Shown: positions 6,948 through 14,042, counted from the stretch's first letter. The stretch is DNA of 18,806 bases from Alphaproteobacteria bacterium (GCA_006226225.1 SBHI01000044.1:1-18806); one strand, 5' to 3'. The notes: generated by a model from the letters alone, not told the origin. Program-made: numbers and translations.

Positions 6948-8831
6948 TTAGCCGGATTTCAGCGCCGCCGTTTCCGTGCAGATGAATAATTTACGCGCCC
7001 GCTTCAACCGCGCCTCGATAATGCGGGTTTGCGCCTCCAGCGCCAGCACAGGGTTGCCTGTTGCAAGTGCCGTAATTTTTTGCGCTGCGGCATAATAATC
7101 TTCGTCCTTGTCAATATCCGCCAATTTTTCTTTCAAGCTAGTTTTTGGCAATTGTCCTGTTTCCCGCATTACACCTTCAAGAAAAGAGAACAATTTCTGC
7201 GAATCTTCCGGCATTTCAATGGCACGGACAATAAATTCCTGCAACAGGTCTCCCACAAAAACCTGATGCAGGGGTGATTGTTCGGCCACCGCTTCTAAGG
7301 CGGTATGCAAATGTACCGCTTTCAGCCAGCCGCCATCGTTGATACGGGCAAAAATACGGGCGAATTCCGCCGCATCAGCGCGGCCGTCACGGATACCTTC
7401 CGCCAAAACAGCCACAGCGGTATTTTTCCGACGCCCCTCCGGCGACAACAGTGCCGTCGCAAGACAGACTCGCGACATTTCCGTCCACGGACGGTTAAAT
7501 TCAAACAACGGGCGCAAAAACGCACCATCCGCGCCATTGCCGCCGCTATTGATACCATCCATGATATTGCGTAAACCAACCGTAAAATATCCATCCAGAT
7601 TTAGCGGCCACAGCATCGCCAGCCACGCCACCGCCCAACCGCATGTCAGGCCGGTTCCCCCATCTTCATCCCGCAGGATACGGTGCATACTCACTGTGGG
7701 TATGCGGCGGTAATCCGTCGGCATATCACCCAAAATCATTTTTTTGGTGTTGCGGAACAGTGACTTCGCCACACCGGCAAGCAAAGAGCCCGACTGGTAA
7801 GCATCCCAAACCCGTTTTGCCTCATCGGGGCTGATATAAGGGTCAATATGTACATGAATACGCGGCACATTACGCGTTTCGCCATCTTTTTCTATTTTGC
7901 CGGATCCTGCCCGCCATGAATATTTCGCATGTTCAAGACTGTCCGGTAATTTATCGTCCAAAAGCAGCCCGGCAAAATCATCTTGAAAATCACCTTCCGG
8001 ATCACGTGCACGCGCTGCCGCAATCCAGACATCATAATGCAGTGCGTCTTTCGGTTGCGGCCCTTCTTTCGCTCCCAACGCCCAGCGCAAAACACGTGCC
8101 TGATGCCCGGGCATATCACGCAATTTTTCCAATGCAGCACCGCGCCCGTCCGGCGCAAGACGCAATAAAGCCTGCATAAAATCTGCTTGGCGAACGATAC
8201 GTCCGTTTTGTTGCGCATCCTCCAAACGTTTTACCATCACCTCCGGTGCAATCCAGCCATATTCATGCGTCGGCAAAGACATAAGCGGTGCGGGTTGTTT
8301 CTTTTCAACAGCCCTGCGGATTTCATGTATACGCTTGATAAAGAAAGTAAAAGGAACGCTTTCGCGGTTTTTACGCTGCTCATCGCTGTGGTGGTGTTTG
8401 CCGTCCATCCATGTCAGAAGCAGATCGGACAATGCCGCGGATAATCCGGCATTCTGCGCCAACAAACCTTGCCCCTCGCCTTTCGCGATTTTTCTACGTA
8501 GATCACCGGTACGCCCTGTTAAATCTTTCACATCCTCCGCACTACAAAACCGCGCAATACCGTCCAGAAGGCGCTCAACCTCCAACGGGTTTTCAATATT
8601 TTCCAACGCATCTTCAAGCGCTGCCAACACATCATCAATATCTTGAAAGGCTTCGATAGTGCGGATATCCGACAAAACAGCGGCATCTGTCAACCGGTAT
8701 TGCAACGGCAAAATATCCGAAGGCGTTTCAGGAGGGTTGCCGATCAGCCCCAGTCCGATCATTTCACGCACCTGAATTTGTAATCCCGATAATTCCTGAA
8801 AAATTTTTTGTTGAAGATCTTCTGTCGCCAT
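6948..8831 (-). CDS. Large cytoplasmic protein resembling the DUF6493 family
   Basis: 627 residues with no signal peptide; the few hydrophobic stretches, such as WAVAWLAMLWPLNL, look like buried helices. It is mostly alpha-helical with HEAT-like character. The segment LPTHEYGWIAPEVMVKRL (residues 186-203), followed by ADFMQALLRLAP and a 'HQARVLRWALG' helix, resembles the signature region of DUF6493 proteins as I remember them: a small-residue/PT turn, GW, an aliphatic helix, then 'qALLRL'. The function of that family is unknown; some members occur beside MoxR-AAA, vWA and SWIM proteins, but none of these is in this window. The start at 8831 is preceded by a GGGGGC run about 8 bases upstream. 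The C-terminus (ARKLFICTETAALKSG) stops soon after a conserved-looking helix, so a shortened tail is possible. It heads a minus-strand pair with the esterase and is divergent from the pilin operon. Family assignment is moderate; function is not assigned. Confidence 0.75.
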   Translation of the reverse strand: MATEDLQQKIFQELSGLQIQVREMIGLGLIGNPPETPSDILPLQYRLTDAAVLSDIRTIEAFQDIDDVLAALEDALENIENPLEVERLLDGIARFCSAEDVKDLTGRTGDLRRKIAKGEGQGLLAQNAGLSAALSDLLLTWMDGKHHHSDEQRKNRESVPFTFFIKRIHEIRRAVEKKQPAPLMSLPTHEYGWIAPEVMVKRLEDAQQNGRIVRQADFMQALLRLAPDGRGAALEKLRDMPGHQARVLRWALGAKEGPQPKDALHYDVWIAAARARDPEGDFQDDFAGLLLDDKLPDSLEHAKYSWRAGSGKIEKDGETRNVPRIHVHIDPYISPDEAKRVWDAYQSGSLLAGVAKSLFRNTKKMILGDMPTDYRRIPTVSMHRILRDEDGGTGLTCGWAVAWLAMLWPLNLDGYFTVGLRNIMDGINSGGNGADGAFLRPLFEFNRPWTEMSRVCLATALLSPEGRRKNTAVAVLAEGIRDGRADAAEFARIFARINDGGWLKAVHLHTALEAVAEQSPLHQVFVGDLLQEFIVRAIEMPEDSQKLFSFLEGVMRETGQLPKTSLKEKLADIDKDEDYYAAAQKITALATGNPVLALEAQTRIIEARLKRARKLFICTETAALKSG

Positions 8832-8999
8832 TTTTTTGCCCCCGGCCTATAAACAATTCAGCTTACCCGCCATTCTCCATCGCTTTTTCTTCTCCTTCCC
8901 CTGTGAAGTTACATAGTAAAGGGGCTTGGTTAATATTCCATTAAAAACATTACAATGTATTGATTAATAATGATTTTTTATAACATCACCGCTTTACGG

Positions 9000-9032
9000 T
9001 AACGAGAATGTAACCTATTGTTAACCTGTTGT
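9000..9032 (+). promoter_or_regulatory. Three 11-bp-phased TAAC direct repeats, candidate activator site
   Basis: TAACGAGAATG (9000-9010), TAACCTATTGT (9011-9021) and TAACCTGTTGT (9022-9032) follow head to tail with an exact 11-bp period. The last two differ at one position, and all three share the leading TAAC. One repeat per helical turn is how OmpR/PhoB-type response regulators bind in tandem. The inner pair also reads as CTATTGT-TAAC-CTGTTGT, the 7+4 layout of a Pho box, but with poor agreement to CTGTCAT. The array ends 3 bases before TAGAAT, where a -35 element would lie, which fits an activator-dependent promoter. The regulator's identity is unknown. Confidence 0.45.
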
Positions 9033-9035
9033 TGC

Positions 9036-9041
9036 TAGAAT
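9036..9041 (+). promoter_or_regulatory. Candidate -10 element (TAGAAT) of the pilin operon
   Basis: TAGAAT matches TATAAT at 5 of 6 positions. No acceptable -35 hexamer exists 16-18 bases upstream; the phased repeats occupy that place. An alternative weak pair is TTGTTG (9029-9034) with TAAAGT (9052-9057), 17 bases apart. Both are read by eye. Confidence 0.35.
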
Positions 9042-9121
9042 AGGGATAGTGTAAAGTATCTGTAGAAGTGCATTTACTACAGCTGGTGTGTACAGAGTTT
9101 TTCAAGGAGTGTAACAAGTCG

Positions 9122-10369
9122 ATGATGACAGAAAAGGGGGAGGACTGTAGTCGCAAAGGCTTCATCCGTTTAGAAGGCTTCACCCTCATCGAACTGGCAA
9201 TCGTCATTGTGATTTCCGGTTTCATTATGGCATCACTTTCCGCGGGCATCACCATGTACCGCAAACAAGCCGTATTGGATAAAACAGACAACCATATTGA
9301 TGCGGTTTCCCTGGCAGTAAAACAAATGTTTAACGAAGGGCTTGGTGGGCGTTATCCACGTCCGGCAGGGCGCAATCTTGGCCCGTCAGATCCCGATTAC
9401 GGTATTGAAATCAGCGCAGCGGATGCCGCTGCGCTTGCCATAGGTGATTGTACCGCTTCAATGGTTTGTAAAGTCGCCGGGGCACGCGATGCAGATGGTG
9501 ACGGTAATGTTGATCCTGTCCTGATCGGCGCCGTTCCCGTCAGAACAATGCGGGATATGCTGCTGAGCTTTATTACCTCGCAGTATCAACTGTATGAAGG
9601 TGCCGGTCTGCTGCACAGCTTTACAGCCGGTATTAAAGTCACGGAAAGTGCCTCTTATGATTTCAATCTTGACGGATGGGGACGTGCGTTCACCTATGCC
9701 GTCACGGAGAATCTGACCGATCCGGCAACATATGATGACCTTTACGGGTCAATCGCCGTTGAAACAGAAGGCGGTGAGAGCCTGTTGGGCGAGCCCGGAT
9801 CGGCACATGTTCTCTTTGTTTCACACGGCCCCGACGGAAAAGGGGCTTACACGCCCGATGGTAAACTTTACAGAGCATGCAATGCCACCTTAGGTAACGA
9901 TCAGGAAAACTGCAATGATGATTCAACCTTTATCAGCGGTTTGATGTCTCTGGGAGACAATGCTGAATATTTCGACGACTTTTTGCGCTTTTTCACACGT
10001 GGTAGCTCGACAATCTGGCGCCCGTCATCCAGCGTCGGTGCCGGAATTTACAACACCAATCCAGGCAGAGTCGGTATCGGTACCGATGCGCCGACACAAA
10101 AGCTGCATGTCCTCGGTGATGCGCAAACTGGTAATGCACATGCGAATTCTTACTGTGACCAAACGGGAGGCGACTGCCTGATACCGGCCACAATCGGCGG
10201 TGCGGGCATTAATTGCAGTAGCGGTAATACAATGACAGGTATCTCCTATAACAGTGCCGAATGCGGTGCCTCGCCAAGCGCCCCTGTTGTCCTTTCGACA
10301 AACTGCCCTGCGGGCGAGGTTCTGCAAGGTATTAATGCCGACGGCAGTTTAAATTGTGCAGGAGGATAA
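9122..10369 (+). CDS. Long prepilin-like protein 1 (class III signal peptide, tail-fibre-like C-terminus)
   Basis: 415 residues. The leader ends at Gly19, and the mature protein begins FTLIELAIVIVISGF with Glu at +5, a canonical substrate of PilD-type prepilin peptidase. The start at 9122 follows AAGGAG (9104-9109); the next ATG at 9125 is also possible, while the in-frame ATG at 9068 precedes the ribosome site. After the pilin helix come DYG, a calcium-loop-like DADGDGNVD (residues 123-131) before VLIGAVPVRTM, DGWGRAFTYAVTE (from 184), SHGPDGKGAYTPDG and ENCNDDSTF. The C-terminal part has VGIGTDAPTQKLHVLG (from about 317), a motif seen in phage tail-fibre and adhesin neck regions. It then has DCLIPATIGGAGINC and two Cys-bounded modules, ending CAGG. 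Typical pilins are 120-200 residues, so this is over twice normal size. First of three tandem paralogues; probably a minor pilin or pseudopilin. The structure it joins is unknown. Confidence 0.85.
   Translation: MMTEKGEDCSRKGFIRLEGFTLIELAIVIVISGFIMASLSAGITMYRKQAVLDKTDNHIDAVSLAVKQMFNEGLGGRYPRPAGRNLGPSDPDYGIEISAADAAALAIGDCTASMVCKVAGARDADGDGNVDPVLIGAVPVRTMRDMLLSFITSQYQLYEGAGLLHSFTAGIKVTESASYDFNLDGWGRAFTYAVTENLTDPATYDDLYGSIAVETEGGESLLGEPGSAHVLFVSHGPDGKGAYTPDGKLYRACNATLGNDQENCNDDSTFISGLMSLGDNAEYFDDFLRFFTRGSSTIWRPSSSVGAGIYNTNPGRVGIGTDAPTQKLHVLGDAQTGNAHANSYCDQTGGDCLIPATIGGAGINCSSGNTMTGISYNSAECGASPSAPVVLSTNCPAGEVLQGINADGSLNCAGG
10214..10357 (+). repeat. Two copies of a Cys-bounded C-terminal module in pilin-like protein 1
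   Basis: Copies at 10214-10264 (CSSGNTMTGISYNSAEC) and 10304-10357 (CPAGEVLQGINADGSLNC). The shared pattern is C-x2-G-x2-[MLI]-x-G-[IF]-x(5-8)-C. The protein ends three residues after the second copy. The same doublet occurs in the two genes downstream. Confidence 0.7.
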
Positions 10370-10377
10370 AAGTAGCC

Positions 10378-11700
10378 ATGCAACACATTCAACAGCGCCA
10401 TCCTCAAACAGAGACTATCCGCACAGGCCGTGCGGGATTTTCCCTGATTGAACTGGCCGTCTTAATGGCTATCGTCGGACTGATTATGGCAGGCATGCTG
10501 CAAACCTACCGCGTCCACTCACGCGCGTCCGAAATCAACAACACAAAAGGCCGGTTGAATGAGTTGTCTTCGGCCATGCAGATTTATTACTTCCGCAACA
10601 GAAAGCTGCCTTGCCCCGCCTATCGCGGCGTGCCGCAAGACGACACGGAATACGGTCAGGAAGCCTGCCCGGAATTCAGAACAGGTTTTCCTGGTTTCTG
10701 GGCTGTCCCCACCTGCAATAACGGTCTTTGCCGTGTTGCCGGACAGCGTTCCATTGACCATAATGGCGCAGATAATGTCAGCGCCACGCATCAGAATTTC
10801 AGCGCCGTGCTGGTCGGTAGCGTCCCGTTCAAGGAATTAAATACGGTACTGAACCTTTCCCGCCAAAATGTTTTTGACGGCTGGGGACGGCAATTCACCT
10901 ATGCCGTCACAGAACGGCTGACACGTCCGGAAGGGGATGCCAATGGTGGATACGGCATTACCCTGGGAACAATCGGTCTGGGCATCTGGTCACCGCTGGC
11001 AGGGGCGGAAGCGGATCCGGCGCAGGATATTTATGGAACAATTCCCAACCCACCCGGCAGCCATACGGCGCTTATTCTTTCGCATGGACAGGATGCCATG
11101 GGGGCTTATACCTCCAACGGTGTCATGGTCAAACCTTGCGCATCCGGTGCCGATGTCATGCGGGATTCGGAAAACTGTGATGATGACAGCCAGTTCAGCA
11201 TGGTCACAACCGGTGGACAATATACATTGATGTCCCGTAAAAGCGGCACCTATCATTTTGATGACATCCTGCTGATTAAATTCAATGCCAATAGTTCATC
11301 ATGGCAAACATCGGATGTGAACCCGGACAATATCATGACCAGCCCCGCCTATAACGCAATCGGCATTGGTGAGGAAAGTCCGCAGGCCAATATCGACGTT
11401 TCCGGAAATATTTTTCTGGATAATGACGGCGGCACCCAGACCGGACGGCTGCGTGCCGACCAGCTCTGTAACACGACAACCGGCGCCGGTGCCGGAGATT
11501 GTTTTGATCCGCATCTAATTGGCGGTACGGGGATGGGATGCACCCTTCCCGGGCAGGTTATGGTTGGGATCGCCAATGGCGCACCGATTTGCCAATATGC
11601 CTCTATGCAAGGTGTAAACCCCGGCACATGCTCGTCGGGAGAGTTTATTGTAGGTTTTGATGCTTCAGGAGATATCATATGCGCACCACCCGGTTTATAA
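10378..11700 (+). CDS. Long prepilin-like protein 2
   Basis: 440 residues, paralogous to the gene before it. The leader is 20 residues ending in RAG; the mature part begins FSLIELAVLMAIVGLIMAG with Glu at +5. I chose the ATG at 10378, 8 bases after the previous stop, with AGGAGG at 10360-10365. An upstream in-frame ATG at 10354 would precede that site. It shares with protein 1 the KLPCPAYRGV/DYG-like early region, VGSVPFKEL, DGWGRQFTYAVTERLT (from residue 167), SHGQDAMGAYTSNG, ENCDDDSQF and a FDDILL segment. The calcium-loop region is degenerate here (IDHNGADNV). The C-terminus has AIGIGEESPQANIDVSGN (about 328), DCFDPHLIGGTGMGC and two Cys-bounded modules. At DNA level the DGWGR-FTYAVTE stretch is strikingly close to that of gene 1 (around 9671 and 10876), which supports duplication. 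Its role is presumably a minor pilin subunit of the same structure. Confidence 0.85.
   Translation: MQHIQQRHPQTETIRTGRAGFSLIELAVLMAIVGLIMAGMLQTYRVHSRASEINNTKGRLNELSSAMQIYYFRNRKLPCPAYRGVPQDDTEYGQEACPEFRTGFPGFWAVPTCNNGLCRVAGQRSIDHNGADNVSATHQNFSAVLVGSVPFKELNTVLNLSRQNVFDGWGRQFTYAVTERLTRPEGDANGGYGITLGTIGLGIWSPLAGAEADPAQDIYGTIPNPPGSHTALILSHGQDAMGAYTSNGVMVKPCASGADVMRDSENCDDDSQFSMVTTGGQYTLMSRKSGTYHFDDILLIKFNANSSSWQTSDVNPDNIMTSPAYNAIGIGEESPQANIDVSGNIFLDNDGGTQTGRLRADQLCNTTTGAGAGDCFDPHLIGGTGMGCTLPGQVMVGIANGAPICQYASMQGVNPGTCSSGEFIVGFDASGDIICAPPGL
11539..11682 (+). repeat. Two copies of the Cys-bounded module in pilin-like protein 2
   Basis: Copies at 11539-11592 (CTLPGQVMVGIANGAPIC) and 11629-11682 (CSSGEFIVGFDASGDIIC). 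The second copy overlaps the start codon of the next gene at 11679. Confidence 0.7.
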
Positions 11701-13982
11701 TAGATTGTTTCAATCCGCGGCAACGCCCTAACTGCGGTATGAAGGCGGGTTATACGCTTTTGGAACTGGCCATCGTTCTGTTGATTGCAGGCCTGTTTGT
11801 TGCGTCCGGCCTGCAAGTCCTGAAGCTTTACAATAAACAAAAGGCTTTCACGGCCACGGATAGCAATATGTCCGAAGTCGTCAACCAAATCCACGCCTAT
11901 CTGGAAGCAAATGGCCATTATCCCTGTCCGGCGCGCCTTGATGCCACGCGTACCGATGCGGATTACGGTATGGAAGGGGATTGTGATGATACTTCTGTTG
12001 CCGTCGGCACCTGCGCAAACGGTATTTGCGTCGAAGAAAGTGTGAGCCAGATTGATATAGATAATGACGGCACGCCCGATGCGTTCGCACGTGTAAGACG
12101 CGGCGCCATTCCCTTCCGCGTCCTGAGTTTGAAAGGCAATCCCGAAGCAGTCTCCTATGACGGTTTCGGGCGCCGTATCGAATATGTTGTCACAGAGCGG
12201 TTAGCCTCGGCAACATTGCTGGCCGACTTTGATCCCGCAGATGGTGGTATTTCTGTTGTGGACAAAGACGGCAACCCGGTTGTTCCGGAAATGACGCATA
12301 TGCTGTTGATGAGCCGCGGTGAAAACGGTGCCGCCGCATGGTCGCGCGATGGCGTACAGCTTTCCGGCTGCCCTGCAACAGGTACCGAACGTGAAAACTG
12401 TAATACGGCCAATTCGGCACCTGAAAATCAGGCTATTTATGCCTCAGACATCCGGAACCTGACAGCAGCAGAGTTTTTTGATGACGTCATTTCCTACCGC
12501 GCTACGATTGACCGTCCGCTGTGGAAGGCAACAGATGCCAGTAAAATCGACATTACCGATCTTGTTGTTGCAGGCGGTGGTGTCGGCGCAGGGGGAGATC
12601 CTGATCCCTTTGCCGGTGGTGGTATTCCCAAGCTGAAAACCTCCAATGCCAGTGATGATATCCGCGCGCAAGGTGACTTTATGCTGTCGGAATTGTGTGA
12701 CGAGAATCAGGATGCCTGTTTCCCGACACAGCTGATTGGTGGCGCGGGCATGAGATGTCCGGCCGGGCAATATATGACCGGTATTCAAAGCGGCCTTCCG
12801 CTGTGTGTTGCCATTCCTGCACCAACCTGTCCGGCAGGACAGTTTATGTCAGGTATCGACAGCAATTTGCGCCCGATTTGTAGTGACCCGCCAAACTCTT
12901 GCGATGCAACCAATGTCACCTTTTGTAGTGTGACACAGGCACTGCCTGCAGCATTTCAGGGCACACAAATCTATCTGTATGCAGGTGATACGCGCTATCA
13001 GCGTTACCGTTGCGGCAGCTCGGGCTGGTATCAAAACGGGTCAGGCGGTTCTTGTACCTGCCCTGCCTGTACGCCTGATACATGGACGAATGTTGCAAAC
13101 TGCCCGTCTTATATGACCGGCCAGCAGACAACGGATTACGAGCGCGCCTGTTATCCGAATCTGCCGCCTGCAGCTTCGTCAACAGCCTGCTCCTATACAT
13201 GGCAAACAGGATCAACCAATACCTGTGAATGTGATTGTGCCGATGGTGGTGTGGATGGCAACGGCTATCTGTGCCGGATTAACGGCACGGGTATGAGCAA
13301 CCGCACAAAATCATGTCCGAGTGGTTTTAACTCGGGGCTGCAGACCCGTCAATGTCCGCGTATCTGTAGCAGTTCCGGTAGCGGTACACGAAACCCCGCC
13401 TGTTACGATTGGCAATCATCTTATGCGGGTTACGGCTGTGAAACACTGGGATGTACGCCTTGGGATGACAGTGCTTGTACCTGTCAGGCGCAAAGCCCGC
13501 AGGTTCAGCAGGACAGCTGTCCCTGGGGTTATGCCGGTACCGGTGAGCGCCGTGAAAGATACTGGAACTGTCCCGGCGGGCCGACCGCGCCCGGATCATG
13601 GGATGCTGGCTGGACTGTCGTTTCACCCGCCAACTGTACCTGTGACCCGCTGTGGGAAGAACGGGATATCAGTTGCGGTTCCTCCGAGGCAAGCACCTAC
13701 GGTTTCGGATCAGGCTATGGCGGTACCATCCGTCTGCGCCGTGAGACCTCGGCATGCCCGAACCCGACATGGGATCCGTGGTTTGTGAAAAACCACACCT
13801 GTTACACGCTGCAATGTAACCGTCAGCCCGGTGCCAGTGGCTCCGAGCAGGGAACGGACTTCGTCGGCGTGCCCATCAGTACACCTTGTACCTGTGGTAC
13901 CGGTACGGCCGCTTGTTACCAGATTAACGGCCAAAACGACTACACGAACTACTATGCGTGTCCGTGTACGCCGGTCAACTAA
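11679..13982 (+). CDS. Prepilin-like protein 3 with large Cys-rich extension, candidate tip adhesin
   Basis: 767 residues. The start at 11679 overlaps gene 2 by 22 bases; AGGAGA (11667-11672) lies 6 bases upstream, so translation is probably coupled. The leader is 24 residues, ending KAG before YTLLELAIVLLIAGLF; Glu is at +5 but the +1 residue is Tyr instead of the usual Phe or Met. A later ATG (11739) would give a 4-residue leader but lacks a ribosome site. The paralogous core follows: HYPCPARLD, DYGMEGDCDD, a calcium-loop-like DIDNDGTPD (126-134) before RRGAIPFRVLSL, then DGFGRRIEYVVTERL and ENCN. The C-terminal doublet ends near residue 401. Residues 406-767 are unique: about 34 Cys, with WDAGWTVVSPANCTC and PTWDPWFVKNHTC recalling thrombospondin type 1 repeats. 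Function inferred: surface-exposed minor pilin whose extension binds a partner or surface. Confidence 0.85.
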   Translation: MRTTRFIIDCFNPRQRPNCGMKAGYTLLELAIVLLIAGLFVASGLQVLKLYNKQKAFTATDSNMSEVVNQIHAYLEANGHYPCPARLDATRTDADYGMEGDCDDTSVAVGTCANGICVEESVSQIDIDNDGTPDAFARVRRGAIPFRVLSLKGNPEAVSYDGFGRRIEYVVTERLASATLLADFDPADGGISVVDKDGNPVVPEMTHMLLMSRGENGAAAWSRDGVQLSGCPATGTERENCNTANSAPENQAIYASDIRNLTAAEFFDDVISYRATIDRPLWKATDASKIDITDLVVAGGGVGAGGDPDPFAGGGIPKLKTSNASDDIRAQGDFMLSELCDENQDACFPTQLIGGAGMRCPAGQYMTGIQSGLPLCVAIPAPTCPAGQFMSGIDSNLRPICSDPPNSCDATNVTFCSVTQALPAAFQGTQIYLYAGDTRYQRYRCGSSGWYQNGSGGSCTCPACTPDTWTNVANCPSYMTGQQTTDYERACYPNLPPAASSTACSYTWQTGSTNTCECDCADGGVDGNGYLCRINGTGMSNRTKSCPSGFNSGLQTRQCPRICSSSGSGTRNPACYDWQSSYAGYGCETLGCTPWDDSACTCQAQSPQVQQDSCPWGYAGTGERRERYWNCPGGPTAPGSWDAGWTVVSPANCTCDPLWEERDISCGSSEASTYGFGSGYGGTIRLRRETSACPNPTWDPWFVKNHTCYTLQCNRQPGASGSEQGTDFVGVPISTPCTCGTGTAACYQINGQNDYTNYYACPCTPVN
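12756..12881 (+). repeat. Two copies of the Cys-bounded module in pilin-like protein 3
   Basis: Copies at 12756-12806 (CPAGQYMTGIQSGLPLC) and 12828-12881 (CPAGQFMSGIDSNLRPIC). These are the two most alike copies of the six in the operon, separated by only 7 residues. Confidence 0.7.
12894..13979 (+). other. Region encoding the Cys-rich, TSP1-like extension of pilin-like protein 3
   Basis: Encodes about 362 residues with about 34 cysteines by hand count, plus many Gly, Ser, Thr and Trp. At least two tandem units of the form C-P-x-G..R..C-P..W-x2-W..C-x-C are visible around 13520-13640 and 13640-13810; the upstream part (13040-13480) carries looser versions. No counterpart exists in the two sister genes, which end right after the Cys-bounded doublet. 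The codon style does not obviously differ from the rest of the gene. Confidence 0.55.
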
Positions 13983-14009
13983 TACGACAAGTGTTACTTA
14001 ACAACAACG

Positions 14010-14042
14010 AAACGCCCCGCTCTTTTCCAAGACGGGGCGTTT
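14010..14042 (+). terminator. Intrinsic terminator of the pilin operon
   Basis: AAACGCCCCG (14010-14019) pairs perfectly with CGGGGCGTTT (14033-14042). Inside it TCTT (14021-14024) also pairs with AAGA (14029-14032), leaving a TTCC loop and one bulged C. The GC-rich stem begins 28 bases after the stop of the third pilin-like gene and is followed by TTTCTCTT. The symmetric A and T flanks could allow weak function on the other strand, but no minus-strand gene ends here. Confidence 0.88.

Larger units (their letters stand above)
8832..9121. other. 290-bp AT-rich divergent intergenic region upstream of the pilin operon
   Basis: No protein gene or RNA gene is recognisable here. The region is clearly richer in A and T than its flanks (about 8930-8990 especially). 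It holds a short palindrome ACATT-AC-AATGT (8947-8958), the phased TAAC repeats (9000-9032), a TAGAAT -10 candidate (9036-9041) and the pilin ribosome site AAGGAG (9104-9109). If transcription starts near 9048, the first pilin gene has a leader of about 74 bases. Confidence 0.6.

Noticed and set aside
9015..9032. A true Pho box (CTGTCAT-N4-CTGTCAT)
   Set aside because: The 7+4+7 layout fits, but the half-sites CTATTGT and CTGTTGT agree with the consensus at only 4 and 5 of 7 positions. It is kept as a generic phased repeat instead.
9068..9121. An N-terminal extension of pilin-like protein 1 from the ATG at 9068
   Set aside because: It would place 18 extra residues before the ribosome site AAGGAG at 9104-9109 and lengthen an already complete prepilin leader.
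12894..13982. A shufflon-type variable 3' end, as in plasmid PilV tip adhesins
   Set aside because: No inverted copies of a recombination site, no alternative C-terminal segment and no Rci-like recombinase are present. A terminator follows immediately after the stop.
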